Below are positions 26,235-34,843 of a stretch of DNA of 64,000 bases, piece after piece. Origin of the DNA: CAWCGU01 sp963838095. Its GTDB lineage: Bacteria; Actinomycetota; Thermoleophilia; Solirubrobacterales; 70-9. Under the pieces are notes generated by a model, which was given only the letters and a program-made list of their open reading frames with translations, did no database searches and was not told where the DNA came from. The position numbers and the translations under genes are program-made. The stretch covers positions 806,001-870,000 of the forward strand of contig CAWIPO010000008.1 of the NCBI GenBank assembly GCA_963838095.1, read 5' to 3'. Each line of letters starts with the position of its first letter. The first letter of the stretch is position 1.

Positions 26235-28301
26235 CTACAACGCGATGATCGGGATGATCAGCAGCGCGACGATGTTGGCGACCTTGATCATCGGGTTGAT
26301 CGCCGGGCCGGCAGTGTCCTTGTAGGGATCGCCGACCGTGTCGCCGGTGACCGACGCCGCGTGGGCCTCCGATCCCTTGCCGCCGTAGGCACCGTCCTCG
26401 ATCAGCTTCTTGGCGTTGTCCCAGGCGCCACCGCCGGCGGTCATCGAGACCGCGGCAAAGAAGCCGACGACGATGACGCCGATCAGCAGGCCGCCGAGCG
26501 CCTCGGCGCTGATAACGCCGACGATCAGCGGGATCGCGATCGGAATCAGCGACGGGAGGATCATCTCCCTCTGTGCCGCCGCGGTGACGATCGCAACCGT
26601 GTGCCCGTACTCGGGCTTCTCGGTCCCGGCCATGATTCCCGGCTTCTCGCGGAACTGACGCCTCACCTCCTCGACCACCTGGCCGCCGGCGCGTCCGACG
26701 GCCTCGATTGCTAACGCGGCGAAGAGGTAGACCATCATCCCGCCGATCAGCAGCCCGATCAGAACCGCCGGGTCGGCGATGTCGAAGCTGATCCCGGCGC
26801 CCCCCGGCTCGTCGGCAAGCTCGAGCTGGAATGCCTTGAACAACACCAGCGCCGCCAGCGCGGCGGAGCCGATCGCGTACCCCTTGGTGACGGCCTTGGT
26901 CGTGTTCCCGACCGCGTCGAGCGGGTCGGTGACGTTGCGCACGTCTTCAGGCAGGTCGGCCATCTCAGCGATCCCGCCGGCGTTGTCGGTGATCGGGCCG
27001 AAGGCGTCGAGCGCCACGATCAGCCCGGTCAGGGAGAGCTGTGCCATCACCGCGACCCCGATCCCGTAGATGCCCGCGAGCTCGTTCGCACCGAGGATCG
27101 CGAGCGCGAGCACCAGCGCCGGCGCCGCCGTCGACTGGAACCCCTGCGCGAGGCCCTGGATGATGTTGGTCGCGTGACCCGTCTGCGACGCCTTCGCGAT
27201 TGCCTTCACGGGCCGGAAGCGGGTTGACGTGTAGTAGTCGGTGATCACGAACAGGAACGCCGTCACCGCGATCCCGATCAGCGCGCACAGCCACAGATCG
27301 GTGACGGTGATGCCCTCGAGGCTCCCGATCGCGCCGCTCAGCGGGCCGTCCATGAGCCAATCGGTAATCGGGTAGAAAGCCGCGGCCGACAGCAGCCCGG
27401 ATACGAACAGGCCCCTGTACAGCGCCGCCTCGACGTTCCCTGTGGTGGTGCGAACCGACAGGGCACCGACGATCGAGGCGAGGATCGCCACGGCGCCGAT
27501 CACGAGCGGATAGATCGCCACCTCTCGCGCGAACTCGGGGAAGGTGAGCACCCCGAGCAGCATCACCGCGACCGACGTCACCGCGTAAGTCTCGAACAGG
27601 TCGGCGGCCATGCCGGCGCAGTCGCCGACGTTATCGCCGACGTTGTCGGCGATCACCGCCGGGTTGCGGGGGTCGTCCTCGGGGATGCCCGCCTCGACCT
27701 TGCCGACCAGGTCGGCGCCGACGTCGGCGGCCTTGGTGAAGATGCCTCCGCCGAGCCGGGCGAAGACCGAGATCAGCGAACCGCCGAAGCCGAGGCCGAT
27801 CAGCGCATCCACCGCCTCCTTGTCGGTCTTGTCGGCGAGGACGAGGATCCCGAAGTAGCCGGCGACGCCGATCAGGGCGAGCCCGACCACCAGCATGCCC
27901 GTCACCGAACCGCCCTTGAAGGCGACGTCGAGTGCCGGTGGCACGCCGCCGCGAGCGGCCTCCGCGACGCGGGCGTTCGCGCGCACCGACAGGTTCATGC
28001 CGATGAAGCCGGCGGCGCCGGAGAGCACGCCTCCGATCAGAAAGCCGATCGCGGGGAGCACGTCTCCCTGGACGATCCAGAGCAGGATCGCGAGCGGAAG
28101 CGCGACCGCGGCGATGATCGTGTACTGGCGGCGCAGGTAGGCCTGGGCGCCCTCCTGGACGGCGCCCGAGATCTCCTGCATCTGCTCGTTTCCGGGCGAG
28201 AGCGCGAGCAGACGCCGGGTGATGATCGCGCCGTAGAGAATCGCGGCGGCGGCGCAAGCGAGCGCGACGATCACGCCCCAATCGGTAAAGAACTCCGTCA
28301 A
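26235..28301 (-). CDS. hppA: K+-independent, H+-pumping membrane pyrophosphatase
   Basis: A 688-residue integral membrane enzyme that couples pyrophosphate hydrolysis to proton export. About 16 transmembrane segments are seen. The pyrophosphate/Mg site is DNVGDNVGDCAGMAADLFET, with a second acidic cluster late in the protein (GDTVGDPYKDTAGPAINPMI). The segment GNTTKAVTKGYAIGSA carries Lys where K+-dependent enzymes have Ala, the established mark of the K+-independent class. It helps to energise the membrane from biosynthetic pyrophosphate. A strong hairpin lies upstream of its start. Confidence 0.95.
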   Translation of the reverse strand: MTEFFTDWGVIVALACAAAAILYGAIITRRLLALSPGNEQMQEISGAVQEGAQAYLRRQYTIIAAVALPLAILLWIVQGDVLPAIGFLIGGVLSGAAGFIGMNLSVRANARVAEAARGGVPPALDVAFKGGSVTGMLVVGLALIGVAGYFGILVLADKTDKEAVDALIGLGFGGSLISVFARLGGGIFTKAADVGADLVGKVEAGIPEDDPRNPAVIADNVGDNVGDCAGMAADLFETYAVTSVAVMLLGVLTFPEFAREVAIYPLVIGAVAILASIVGALSVRTTTGNVEAALYRGLFVSGLLSAAAFYPITDWLMDGPLSGAIGSLEGITVTDLWLCALIGIAVTAFLFVITDYYTSTRFRPVKAIAKASQTGHATNIIQGLAQGFQSTAAPALVLALAILGANELAGIYGIGVAVMAQLSLTGLIVALDAFGPITDNAGGIAEMADLPEDVRNVTDPLDAVGNTTKAVTKGYAIGSAALAALVLFKAFQLELADEPGGAGISFDIADPAVLIGLLIGGMMVYLFAALAIEAVGRAGGQVVEEVRRQFREKPGIMAGTEKPEYGHTVAIVTAAAQREMILPSLIPIAIPLIVGVISAEALGGLLIGVIVVGFFAAVSMTAGGGAWDNAKKLIEDGAYGGKGSEAHAASVTGDTVGDPYKDTAGPAINPMIKVANIVALLIIPIIAL

Positions 28302-28334
28302 AGCTTTCTTCCCTCCGGGTTATCTACGTGGAAC

Positions 28335-28356
28335 GCGGCCGCGCAAAAGCGGCCGC
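28335..28356 (-). promoter_or_regulatory. GCGGCCGC hairpin upstream of hppA
   Basis: Two copies of the palindrome GCGGCCGC (28335-28342 and 28349-28356) are separated by six bases. On the minus strand this forms an eight-base stem with loop TTTTGC in the 86-base gap between the upstream gene and hppA. It may act as an attenuator, RNA-processing site or weak terminator. Confidence 0.4.
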
Positions 28357-28387
28357 AGGCGCGGGGAGTCTAGCCGGATCGCCCGTC

Positions 28388-28840
28388 CTAAGAGGACCCG
28401 GGAGGGGTCCAGAGCTTCGGTGGCGGCTGGCGGCTCGGCGGCGGTTGCGGAGGCTGTTCCGGGCGCGGTGGCTGATCGGCTTCGGAAGGCTCCGCTCCTT
28501 CGCCCCCGGCCTCGTCGCCGCCTCCCGCCGCGCGGGCATACAGCACCTGGAGCTCGGAGAGCGCGTTTCGGATCTGCGGCTGGACGTCGTCCGGCAGCAG
28601 CGGAGTCAGCGCCCGCACCGCCTCGATTCCAACCCGTGCCTGCTCCAGGTCGCGCTCGTCCTCCTTCGCTATCCGTCGCGCGGTCAGGTTGACGATGCTC
28701 GCGGTGCTCTGCAGCACGACCTCCTCGATCCGGACCTTGCGCAGCTCCTCCTCGAGCTGTGCGCGCAGCTCCTCCTCCGAAGCGCCGGACTGCGCGGGAT
28801 CGGTCGGCTGAGCCTGCTCGTTGACGGGAGAGTCCTCCAC
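28388..28840 (-). CDS. Conserved helical protein, weak DUF1844 likeness
   Basis: A 150-residue soluble protein of unknown function. Residues 20-105 are helical (EEELRAQLEEELRKVRIEEV; LQSTASIVNLTARRIAKEDE; ARVGIEAVRALTPLLPDDVQ; IRNALSELQVLYARA). The arrangement recalls DUF1844, in which a helix pair is followed by a conserved 'NAL-ELR' segment, but the match is too weak to rely on. The tail is Pro/Glu-rich and likely disordered. It is sandwiched between the glutamate-cysteine ligase-like gene and hppA, all in one direction. Confidence 0.6.
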   Translation of the reverse strand: MEDSPVNEQAQPTDPAQSGASEEELRAQLEEELRKVRIEEVVLQSTASIVNLTARRIAKEDERDLEQARVGIEAVRALTPLLPDDVQPQIRNALSELQVLYARAAGGGDEAGGEGAEPSEADQPPRPEQPPQPPPSRQPPPKLWTPPGSS

Positions 28841-28860
28841 TAGATCACCTGGTCCGCAGG

Positions 28861-30012
28861 CTAACCGACGACCTGCTCCGGGGCATACGTCCGACGGGTC
28901 TCCTCGACGGCGCCGCGATAGACGTCCTCGATCCCGGCGCCCTCCTCGAATGCTCGGCGTAGCCGCTGTGCACCGTTAAGCGGCGACACTTGAATCGGGA
29001 GGTCCAACGCCTCGCGCGCGGGAGCCGTCCACTCGAGCAGCTGCTCGACGACCGCCCGCGTCTCGATCTCCTCCCCACGCCCGAAGTCGATCAGCTTGCC
29101 GTCCATCCCGAAGCGAATCGCTCGCCACAGGTTCTCCTCGATCTTGCGCTCGCCAAGTGGCTCCGCAAGCCGGCCGTCGTCGTAGTCGAGCGCCGACTGG
29201 GCCACGCAGGCGGCCATCAGCGCCGCCAGCGAGAACGACTCGTCGCCGCGCATCTGCGCGTCGCAGATTCGCACCTCCACGGTCCCGAAGGCATGGTGCG
29301 GGCGCACGCTCCACCACAGCTGCGTCGACTCGACGATCGAGTTGGTGCGGACGAGAAGCTCGACGAAGTCCCGGTACCCGGCCCAGTCACGGAACGGCTC
29401 GTGGATCCCGCAGCGTGGGAAGACGCGGGTGAAGATCTCGGTGCGGATCGAGTGCAGGCCCGTGTCCTGCCCGTCGAGGAACGGAGAGCTCGCCGACAAC
29501 GCCAGCAGGGTCGGCAGGATCGCGCGCATGTGGTCGCAGATTGCGATCGCGCGGTCAGAGCCGCGGATCCCGACGTGCACGTGCATGCTCCACGTGTTGT
29601 TGCGCCTGGCGACGTAGCCGAGATCGCCTTTCAGCCGCCGGTAGTGAGGCGTGTCGATGATCCGCTGGTCGAGATAGCTGGCCCACGGGTGGGTCCCCAG
29701 CGCCGCGAGCGCGATTCCCATGCTCTCCGCGAGAGCAAAGAGGCGGGCGCGGCGCTCCTCCTGGTAGCCGGCAGCCTGAGCGAAGCTCTCGCCGCGCCCG
29801 GAGCGGATCTCGATCTCGGTATCGATCAGCTCTCCCGCCGCGGACTCGGCAAGGAGGTCATCCTCGAGGCAGCGCTCGTATACCTCCTCGAAGCGGTGCT
29901 CGAGCTCGAGGGTGTCGGGGTTCAGAAGCGCGAACTCCTCCTCGAGCCCGATCGTGAAGTCCTGAGATGACTCGAACACCTCGCGCGCCCGCGCCATGTC
30001 GAGGGACGCCAT
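28861..30012 (-). CDS. YbdK-type carboxylate-amine ligase (glutamate-cysteine ligase 2 family)
   Basis: A 383-residue ATP-dependent ligase of the GCS2 family. Motifs: FTIGLEEEFALLNPDTLELE (Mg/ATP acidic residues), ELIDTEIEIRSGR, THPWASYLDQ, NTWSMHVHVGI and GTVEVRICDAQ. Members join glutamate to cysteine or a related amine; in Actinomycetota the EgtA and YbdK branches are close and the true product cannot be read from sequence. The neighbours rex and glutaredoxin give it a thiol-redox context. It starts 14 bases behind rex. Confidence 0.85.
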   Translation of the reverse strand: MASLDMARAREVFESSQDFTIGLEEEFALLNPDTLELEHRFEEVYERCLEDDLLAESAAGELIDTEIEIRSGRGESFAQAAGYQEERRARLFALAESMGIALAALGTHPWASYLDQRIIDTPHYRRLKGDLGYVARRNNTWSMHVHVGIRGSDRAIAICDHMRAILPTLLALSASSPFLDGQDTGLHSIRTEIFTRVFPRCGIHEPFRDWAGYRDFVELLVRTNSIVESTQLWWSVRPHHAFGTVEVRICDAQMRGDESFSLAALMAACVAQSALDYDDGRLAEPLGERKIEENLWRAIRFGMDGKLIDFGRGEEIETRAVVEQLLEWTAPAREALDLPIQVSPLNGAQRLRRAFEEGAGIEDVYRGAVEETRRTYAPEQVVG

Positions 30013-30026
30013 CCCGGGTGCCCGAT

Positions 30027-30737
30027 TCAGGTGAGGTAGAAGTAGAGCGCGTAGAGCAGGTCGACTGCGGGGCTGGAGGTGTGCACGGTCACCTCGGGCG
30101 GGACGTCGAGCAGCTGCTCGGAGTAGTTGAAGATGATCTTGACGCCGTGCTCGACGAGGCGATCCGCGACTTCCTGCGCGGCGCCGGCGGGCACCGCGAG
30201 CACGCCGACAACGATGTTCTCCTCGGCGACGACCTGCTCGAGGTCTGAGAAGTCGCGCACCGAAACGCTGCTGCCGACGGTGGTGCCGACGCGCTCGGGA
30301 TCGACGTCGAAGACGGCCGCAACGCGGAATCCGTGGTCCCCGAAGATGTCTGAGCCGGCAATCGCCTGGCCCAGGTTGCCCGCCCCGAAGAGCGCGATGT
30401 TGTGCTGCCCCGACGTACGGAGGATCTTTCGAATCTCGCTCACCAGCGAGTCGATTCCGTAGCCGACGCCGCGCTTGCCGAACTTCCCGAACCCCGAGAG
30501 ATCACGCCGGATCTGGGTCGAGTTGATGTGCGTGTACTCGGCCAGCTCCTGAGAGGAGATCGTGTCCTTGCCCATCTTCCGAGCCTGGATCAGCACCTGG
30601 AGGTAGCGCGACAGGCGAGCAGCGACGCCGAGTGAGAGCCGCTCAGCGCCGTCAGCCGACGGTCCAGCGCCACTGCCGGGAACCAAGTCCTCACCCGGTC
30701 CGGTCGTCGCGCTGCCTGTCCCCGATTGCTCGGTCAT
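30027..30737 (-). CDS. rex: Redox-sensing transcriptional repressor Rex
   Basis: A 236-residue repressor that senses the NADH/NAD+ ratio. A disordered N-terminal tail of about 35 residues is followed by a winged helix (ISSQELAEYTHINSTQIRRD; LSGFGKFGKRGVGY), a Rossmann domain (IALFGAGNLGQAI; VAAVFDVDPERVGT) and the domain-swapped C-terminal helix (SSPAVDLLYALYFYL). In actinobacteria Rex controls respiratory genes such as nuo and cyd. Its ATG overlaps the glutaredoxin stop (ATGA). No Rex operator (TTGTGA-N6-TCACAA) was found in the window. Confidence 0.94.
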   Translation of the reverse strand: MTEQSGTGSATTGPGEDLVPGSGAGPSADGAERLSLGVAARLSRYLQVLIQARKMGKDTISSQELAEYTHINSTQIRRDLSGFGKFGKRGVGYGIDSLVSEIRKILRTSGQHNIALFGAGNLGQAIAGSDIFGDHGFRVAAVFDVDPERVGTTVGSSVSVRDFSDLEQVVAEENIVVGVLAVPAGAAQEVADRLVEHGVKIIFNYSEQLLDVPPEVTVHTSSPAVDLLYALYFYLT

Positions 30738-30988
30738 GCCGTGACAGTATCGAGCCTGGCTCGCACCGCGTCGAGGTCCAGCCCGAGCTCGCAGACCACC
30801 TCTCCCGCAATCTCAATCACAGGAATCCGCTCCAGGTACGTGGCGAGCGTGCTGTCGTCGCGCTCGATATCCACCTCGACGAGATCGAAGCGAGCGCCAT
30901 CGAGCGCAAGCGCATGCAGACCGTCTCGCGCCTCGTCGCAGAGGTGGCAGTCGGGGCGCGAGTACAACACTAGTTCCGGGTTGTCCAC
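30734..30988 (-). CDS. Glutaredoxin-family thioredoxin-fold protein (DUF836 type)
   Basis: An 84-residue protein with the active-site motif CHLC in LVLYSRPDCHLCDEARDGLH and the cis-proline loop in ERIPVIEIAGEVV. It should exchange thiols and disulfides. The GTG at 30988 lies inside the end of tsaD (19-base overlap) and the stop overlaps the rex start by four bases, so the three genes are tightly coupled. The glutathione-binding residues of true glutaredoxins are not evident; in this lineage mycothiol or another thiol may serve. Confidence 0.85.
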   Translation of the reverse strand: MDNPELVLYSRPDCHLCDEARDGLHALALDGARFDLVEVDIERDDSTLATYLERIPVIEIAGEVVCELGLDLDAVRARLDTVTA

Positions 30989-31965
30989 GCGTCCCAGGCC
31001 AGATAGTCGGGGTAGGGCGCCGCGTCCACGAATCGGGCGGCCGAGGCGATCATCGCCGCGTTGTCGGTGCACAGCTCCGGCGGAACAAGCTTCAGCCGCG
31101 CCCCGCGCTTCTCGCACACATCGGCGGACCGCTCGCGCAACAGCGAGTTCGCAGCGACGCCGCCCCCCAGCACCACGGCGCTCCATTCGCCGCCGGCGAG
31201 CGCTCGGTCCAGCCGCGAGACGAGCTGTTCGACTACCGCAGCCTGATAGGAGGCGGCAAGATCCGAACGCCTCGCCTCGAGCTCGCCCTCGCCGAGGTCC
31301 CTGACCCTGTACGCGAGCGCGGTCTTCAACCCGCTGAAGCTGAACTCCAGCCCGGGCTCATGCCGCATCGCGACGGGGAACCCAAACGCCTCGCCATCTC
31401 CCTCGCGGGCAAGGCGCTCGATCGCGGGACCGCCCGGATAACCCAACCCCAGCAGGCGGGCGCCCTTGTCGAGGGCTTCCCCGGCGGCGTCGTCGAGGGT
31501 CTGTCCGAGGATCTCGAAGCCCCGTGGCTCGTTGACCGCGGCCAGCAGCGTGTGTCCGCCGCTCGCGATCAGGCACAGGAACGGCGGCTCGAGCGGGTCG
31601 GGCTCGAGAAACGCGGCCGCGACATGCCCGTGCAGGTGGTCGACGCCGGCCAGCGGCTTGCGAGAGGAGGCGGCGAGCGCCTTGGCGGCGCTGACGCCGA
31701 CGAGCAATGCCCCGATCAGGCCCGGCCCACGGGTGACTGCGAACGTGTCGATGTCGCGAAGCCTTGCGCCGGCCTCACCGAGCGCGGCATCGACGACCGG
31801 GTTCAGCAGCTCGAGATGGTGGCGGGAGGCGACCTCGGGCACGATTCCGCCGTAGCGCTCGTGGAAGGCGGCCTGGGAGGAGACGACGTTCGAAAGCACC
31901 CGCCCGCCATCGGCAACCGCCGCGCAGGTGTCGTCGCAGGACGTCTCGATAGCGAGGGTGAGCAA
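30970..31965 (-). CDS. tsaD: tRNA N6-threonylcarbamoyladenosine transferase TsaD
   Basis: A 331-residue catalytic subunit of the t6A37 tRNA modification complex; it transfers threonylcarbamoyl to A37 of ANN-decoding tRNAs. Motifs: LAIETSCDDTCAAVADGG, the metal-binding HLHGHVAAA, CLIASGGHTLL, GQTLDDAAGEALDKGARLLG, FSGLKTALAY, VLGGGVAANSLLRER and LCTDNAAMIA. The start is a TTG ten bases after the rimI stop. tsaB and tsaE lie upstream in the same run, so most of the t6A pathway is present (tsaC is not in view). Confidence 0.96.
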   Translation of the reverse strand: MLTLAIETSCDDTCAAVADGGRVLSNVVSSQAAFHERYGGIVPEVASRHHLELLNPVVDAALGEAGARLRDIDTFAVTRGPGLIGALLVGVSAAKALAASSRKPLAGVDHLHGHVAAAFLEPDPLEPPFLCLIASGGHTLLAAVNEPRGFEILGQTLDDAAGEALDKGARLLGLGYPGGPAIERLAREGDGEAFGFPVAMRHEPGLEFSFSGLKTALAYRVRDLGEGELEARRSDLAASYQAAVVEQLVSRLDRALAGGEWSAVVLGGGVAANSLLRERSADVCEKRGARLKLVPPELCTDNAAMIASAARFVDAAPYPDYLAWDAWTTRN

Positions 31966-31974
31966 ACCGGGCGA

Positions 31975-32481
31975 CTAGGCCCCGACGGGCGCCGGCGCGA
32001 GCCACATGATCAGGGCGTCCTCGCCGTTGTCGTGGTAGTAGCGCCGGCGCTTCCCGGCGGCGCGGAACCCGAACTGCTCGTACATCTCGATCGCGACGCG
32101 GTTCGACGCCCTCACCTCGAGGGTGAGCCGCGAACCGGCTCCGGTCTCCTCGAGAAGGCGCTCGATCAGGGAGGTGGCGACGCGTTCGCGGCGTCGCCCG
32201 GGGTCGACGGCCACGTTCATCAGATGCCAGACATCGGCGTAGCGGGAGCAGACGATGTAGCCGGCCATGCCGCTGTTCGTCATCGCCGCGAGGCAGATCC
32301 CGGACGGCTTGGAGAGCTCCAAGACGAACATCGCCAACGACCAGGGCGTCGGAAACGATCGCCGCTCGATCGCCAGCACGGAAGGCAGATCGCTGTATGT
32401 GAGCCGGCGGATCTCGAGCTCCAGGCCGGGTTCCATCATCGCGCTCGTTGCACGCTCGAAATCAGAGTCTTGGTTCGCCAT
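31975..32481 (-). CDS. rimI: Ribosomal protein S18-alanine N-acetyltransferase (RimI-like GNAT)
   Basis: A 168-residue GNAT acetyltransferase. RRLTYSDLPSVLAIERRSFP opens the domain, the acetyl-CoA loop appears as a modified VDPGRRRERVATSLIERLL, and the end has NRVAIEMYEQFGFRAAGKRR, YY. RimI acetylates the N-terminal Ala of ribosomal protein S18; in actinobacteria it is found with tsaB and tsaD as here and may have wider substrates. ATG 32481 was chosen, 20 bases inside tsaB; an earlier ATG at 32508 and a later one are possible. Confidence 0.88.
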   Translation of the reverse strand: MANQDSDFERATSAMMEPGLELEIRRLTYSDLPSVLAIERRSFPTPWSLAMFVLELSKPSGICLAAMTNSGMAGYIVCSRYADVWHLMNVAVDPGRRRERVATSLIERLLEETGAGSRLTLEVRASNRVAIEMYEQFGFRAAGKRRRYYHDNGEDALIMWLAPAPVGA

Positions 32482-33175
32482 GGTCTCGCTCAATCCATCG
32501 TTCGGCATCGGGTGCCCTCAGGTAAACCGGCTTCACCTCCGGCGGGGCGACACCCTGCGCTTGCTCGGCGAGTAGACACAGGTGCCGCGCCGCAACCCGG
32601 TGGGCATTGTCGGTCGCTGGAAGCACCTCGGCACCCGCCTCTTCGAGCTCACGCCGAAATCGTAGCGCCCCCGATCCGGCTGCCAGCGGCCTCAGCCGCT
32701 GCTCCCGAAGCCGCCGCCCAAGGTCCTCCGGCGCGGATACGAAAGGCTCCCACCGGGTCGCCCCTCCGGCGTCGATCAGAGACGCGAACACCTCGGAGCG
32801 GCGGGCGTCGATCACCGGCAGCAGCGCCCTTCCGACGGCGGCGGGGAGCTCGGCAAGCCCGCGGCCGAGGGCGGCGAGCGTCGAGATCGGAGTGATCGGC
32901 TTCGCCAGTCCCTGGCCCAGCGCGCGTGCGGTGGCGACGCCGATTCGCAGCCCGGTGTACGAGCCGGGGCCGACGCCGACCGCGATCCGGTCGACCCGCT
33001 CCCACCCACCCGTCTCCGTGACGATGCGCTCGATCTCCGGCAGCAGCGCGGAGGCGTGGTTGGGTGGTCCCTCGGCTGGCCCCTCGAGCAGGCTCCCCGC
33101 CACCGCCTCGCCGTCTTCGGTGACGGCGACGCTGACGTCCCCTGTGGCTGTGTCGAAGCCCAGAATGCGAGCCAT
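32462..33175 (-). CDS. tsaB: t6A synthesis partner protein TsaB
   Basis: A 237-residue actin-fold protein, paralogous to TsaD but without the metal site. RILGFDTATGDVSVAVTEDG opens it and VGVGPGSYTGLRIGVATARA is the family signature. It forms the TsaB-TsaD heterodimer that TsaE activates. It lies between tsaE and rimI. Its C-terminus is longer than in E. coli TsaB and reads PVYLRAPDAERWIERDH. Confidence 0.93.
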   Translation of the reverse strand: MARILGFDTATGDVSVAVTEDGEAVAGSLLEGPAEGPPNHASALLPEIERIVTETGGWERVDRIAVGVGPGSYTGLRIGVATARALGQGLAKPITPISTLAALGRGLAELPAAVGRALLPVIDARRSEVFASLIDAGGATRWEPFVSAPEDLGRRLREQRLRPLAAGSGALRFRRELEEAGAEVLPATDNAHRVAARHLCLLAEQAQGVAPPEVKPVYLRAPDAERWIERDHGEPRL

Positions 33176-33187
33176 GATGCGGAGAAG

Positions 33188-33661
33188 CTATTGCCCCGCG
33201 GCGTCCTCGATGGTGATCCCGCGCCTGTCCTCCCCCGCGTGGCTGATCAGCACCCGGATAACGCGCCCGCCGCGGCTTCGGGCTGCCTCCAGCAGCGGGC
33301 CGGCTGCATCGGGCCACTCGGCGAACACGATCGCGCCTGGATCCAGGTAGTCGTCGAGCAACCCCGGCTCCTCGCCGAGCGCCGCCGGGCCCGCGCCGGG
33401 CCCGCCTCCGGCCAGGCGGTAGAAGTCCAGATGCGAGACGGCGGTTCGGCCCTGATAGCGGTGGCCGATGGTGAAGGTCGGCGAGGTCACCGGCTCGGTG
33501 ACCCCAAGCGCGCGGCAGGCGCCGCGGATCAGGGTCGTCTTCCCCGCGCCCAGCTCGCCGCTGACGAGGACGAGATCGCCGGGCGCGAGCTCTGCTGCGA
33601 GCCGGGCGCCGACCTCCTCGGTTTCCCCCGGGCCGGCACTGGTGCTCGAGGCCGGAAGCAG
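33188..33661 (-). CDS. tsaE: t6A synthesis ATPase TsaE, probable CTG start
   Basis: The P-loop ATPase of the t6A complex, 157 residues. Walker A is VSGELGAGKTTLIRGACRAL; SPTFTIGHRYQGRTAVSHLD FYRL and IVFAEWPD are family motifs. No ATG, GTG or TTG exists between the uracil-DNA glycosylase stop in the same frame and the Walker A. The only usual alternative is a GTG at 33490, which would remove the P-loop. A CTG at 33661 has GGGGAG five bases upstream and gives a normal length, so it is taken as the start. A frame error at the 5' end is an alternative. Confidence 0.87.
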   Translation of the reverse strand: MLPASSTSAGPGETEEVGARLAAELAPGDLVLVSGELGAGKTTLIRGACRALGVTEPVTSPTFTIGHRYQGRTAVSHLDFYRLAGGGPGAGPAALGEEPGLLDDYLDPGAIVFAEWPDAAGPLLEAARSRGGRVIRVLISHAGEDRRGITIEDAAGQ

Positions 33662-33673
33662 TGTGGCTCCCCG

Positions 33674-34341
33674 CTAGGCAAACAGGTCGAGCTGGTCGCC
33701 GTCCGGCGCGCCCGCCGCCAGTGCCACCGGGCCCTCAGTCTCGAACCCCGGCGCCTCGCTTGCCAGCAGCTCCCTGAGGCGCGCGAAGTCTCCCCGCAGA
33801 GTCTCCACCAGCGAGGGCGTGCGCAGGGCCGCCGCCGGATGCAGGAGCGGCATCACGAGCACGCTTCGCCCGCCGAGAGTGTGCTCCTGCGGAGTCCCGC
33901 GGACGCGCGTGATCCCCGTCTGGTTGCGGGTCAGCAGCTTCGTCGCGAAGTTCCCGAGCGTCGCGATCACCTTCGGCTCGATCAGCTCGAGCTGGCTCTC
34001 CAGGTAGGGCCAGCACGACTCGATCTCCTCGGGATGCGGGTCGCGGTTTCCAGGAGGGCGGCATTTCAAGACATTGCACACAAACACGTCCTCCCGGGTC
34101 AGGTCGATCCCGGCCAGGAGCTCGGTGAGAAGCGCCCCCGCGCGGCCGACGAACGGCAACCCCTGCCGATCCTCCTCCGCGCCCGGGCGCTTCGCCGACG
34201 AACATCAGATCCGCGTCGGCATCCCCATTGCCGAACACGACCGTGTTACGCGTTGCGGACAGCGGGCAGCGCTCGCAGACCGAGGCCTCGCGGTAGACCT
34301 CGACCAGGGCGCTGCGGCGCTCCGCCGCGCGAATCGCTCAT
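33674..34341 (-). pseudogene. Type 4 uracil-DNA glycosylase, frame broken at least once
   Basis: An iron-sulfur uracil-DNA glycosylase that removes uracil from DNA. The N-terminal part reads RRSALVEVYREASVCERCPL (first cysteine pair) and GDADADLMFVGEAPG (active site). Near 34182 one extra base (CCCGGGCGCGG) changes frame; then LPFVGRAGALLTELLAGIDL, VLKCRPPGNRDP, ESCWPYLESQ (further cysteines) and LLHPAAALRT (second active-site motif) follow. The ATG at 34341 is in yet another frame; one extra base near 34325 would join it. All catalytic motifs are intact, so miscalled bases are likely. It is upstream of tsaE. Confidence 0.8.
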
Positions 34342-34619
34342 GACCCGCCCTTCCCGGGCGACCCGGACGCGGACCTCCGCCTTGCGGCGGCTCTGCTTGA
34401 ACCGCTCCAGGGCGCCGCCGCGCGTCACCCCGCGCTTGTCCTCCAGGCGCCGGTTCTGGGCGGCTGTCTTGGCCAGCTTCGGAGAGGCCGAAGGCGAGGA
34501 CATGATCCGCTTGGCGCGGGCGTCACCGCAAGCCGGGCAGGCTTGGCCTCGGTCCCGGCGGCGACCAGCTCCTCGAAGCGATGGCCGCATTCGCCGCAGA
34601 GAAACTCGTAGATGGGCAT
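34338..34619 (-). pseudogene. FmdB-family zinc-ribbon protein, frame broken near 34540
   Basis: From ATG 34619 the frame reads MPIYEFLCGECGHRFEELVA with the first CxxC pair. Near 34540 a base seems to be missing, and the next frame supplies the second pair (QACPACGDARAKRIMSSPSA) and a basic tail (LERFKQSRRKAEVRVRVARE). That frame then runs past the next gene's ATG without a stop; a TGA overlapping that ATG (34340-34338) exists in the first frame. FmdB proteins are small zinc-binding regulators. The rejoined length of about 93 residues is normal. It heads the long minus-strand run. Confidence 0.7.
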
Positions 34620-34843
34620 TTGGCTTCGGATGGTATTTCGGGCCGGGTGGACCGGGTGACGCAGATCGTCTCGCGCAAACTGCGGGAATCGCCGCCGGCC
34701 GGGTAGCCGTTGTGTGCGCTACGTCACAGTTGGAGCGGCGAGCCCGGGGGGCGCTCTCCGTATTATTCGCAGTGGCCGCGACCCGGCGAGTTCCGGGCGT
34801 GGACCTACCGGCCGACTCGGGCCGGTGACCGTTGCTCACAACC

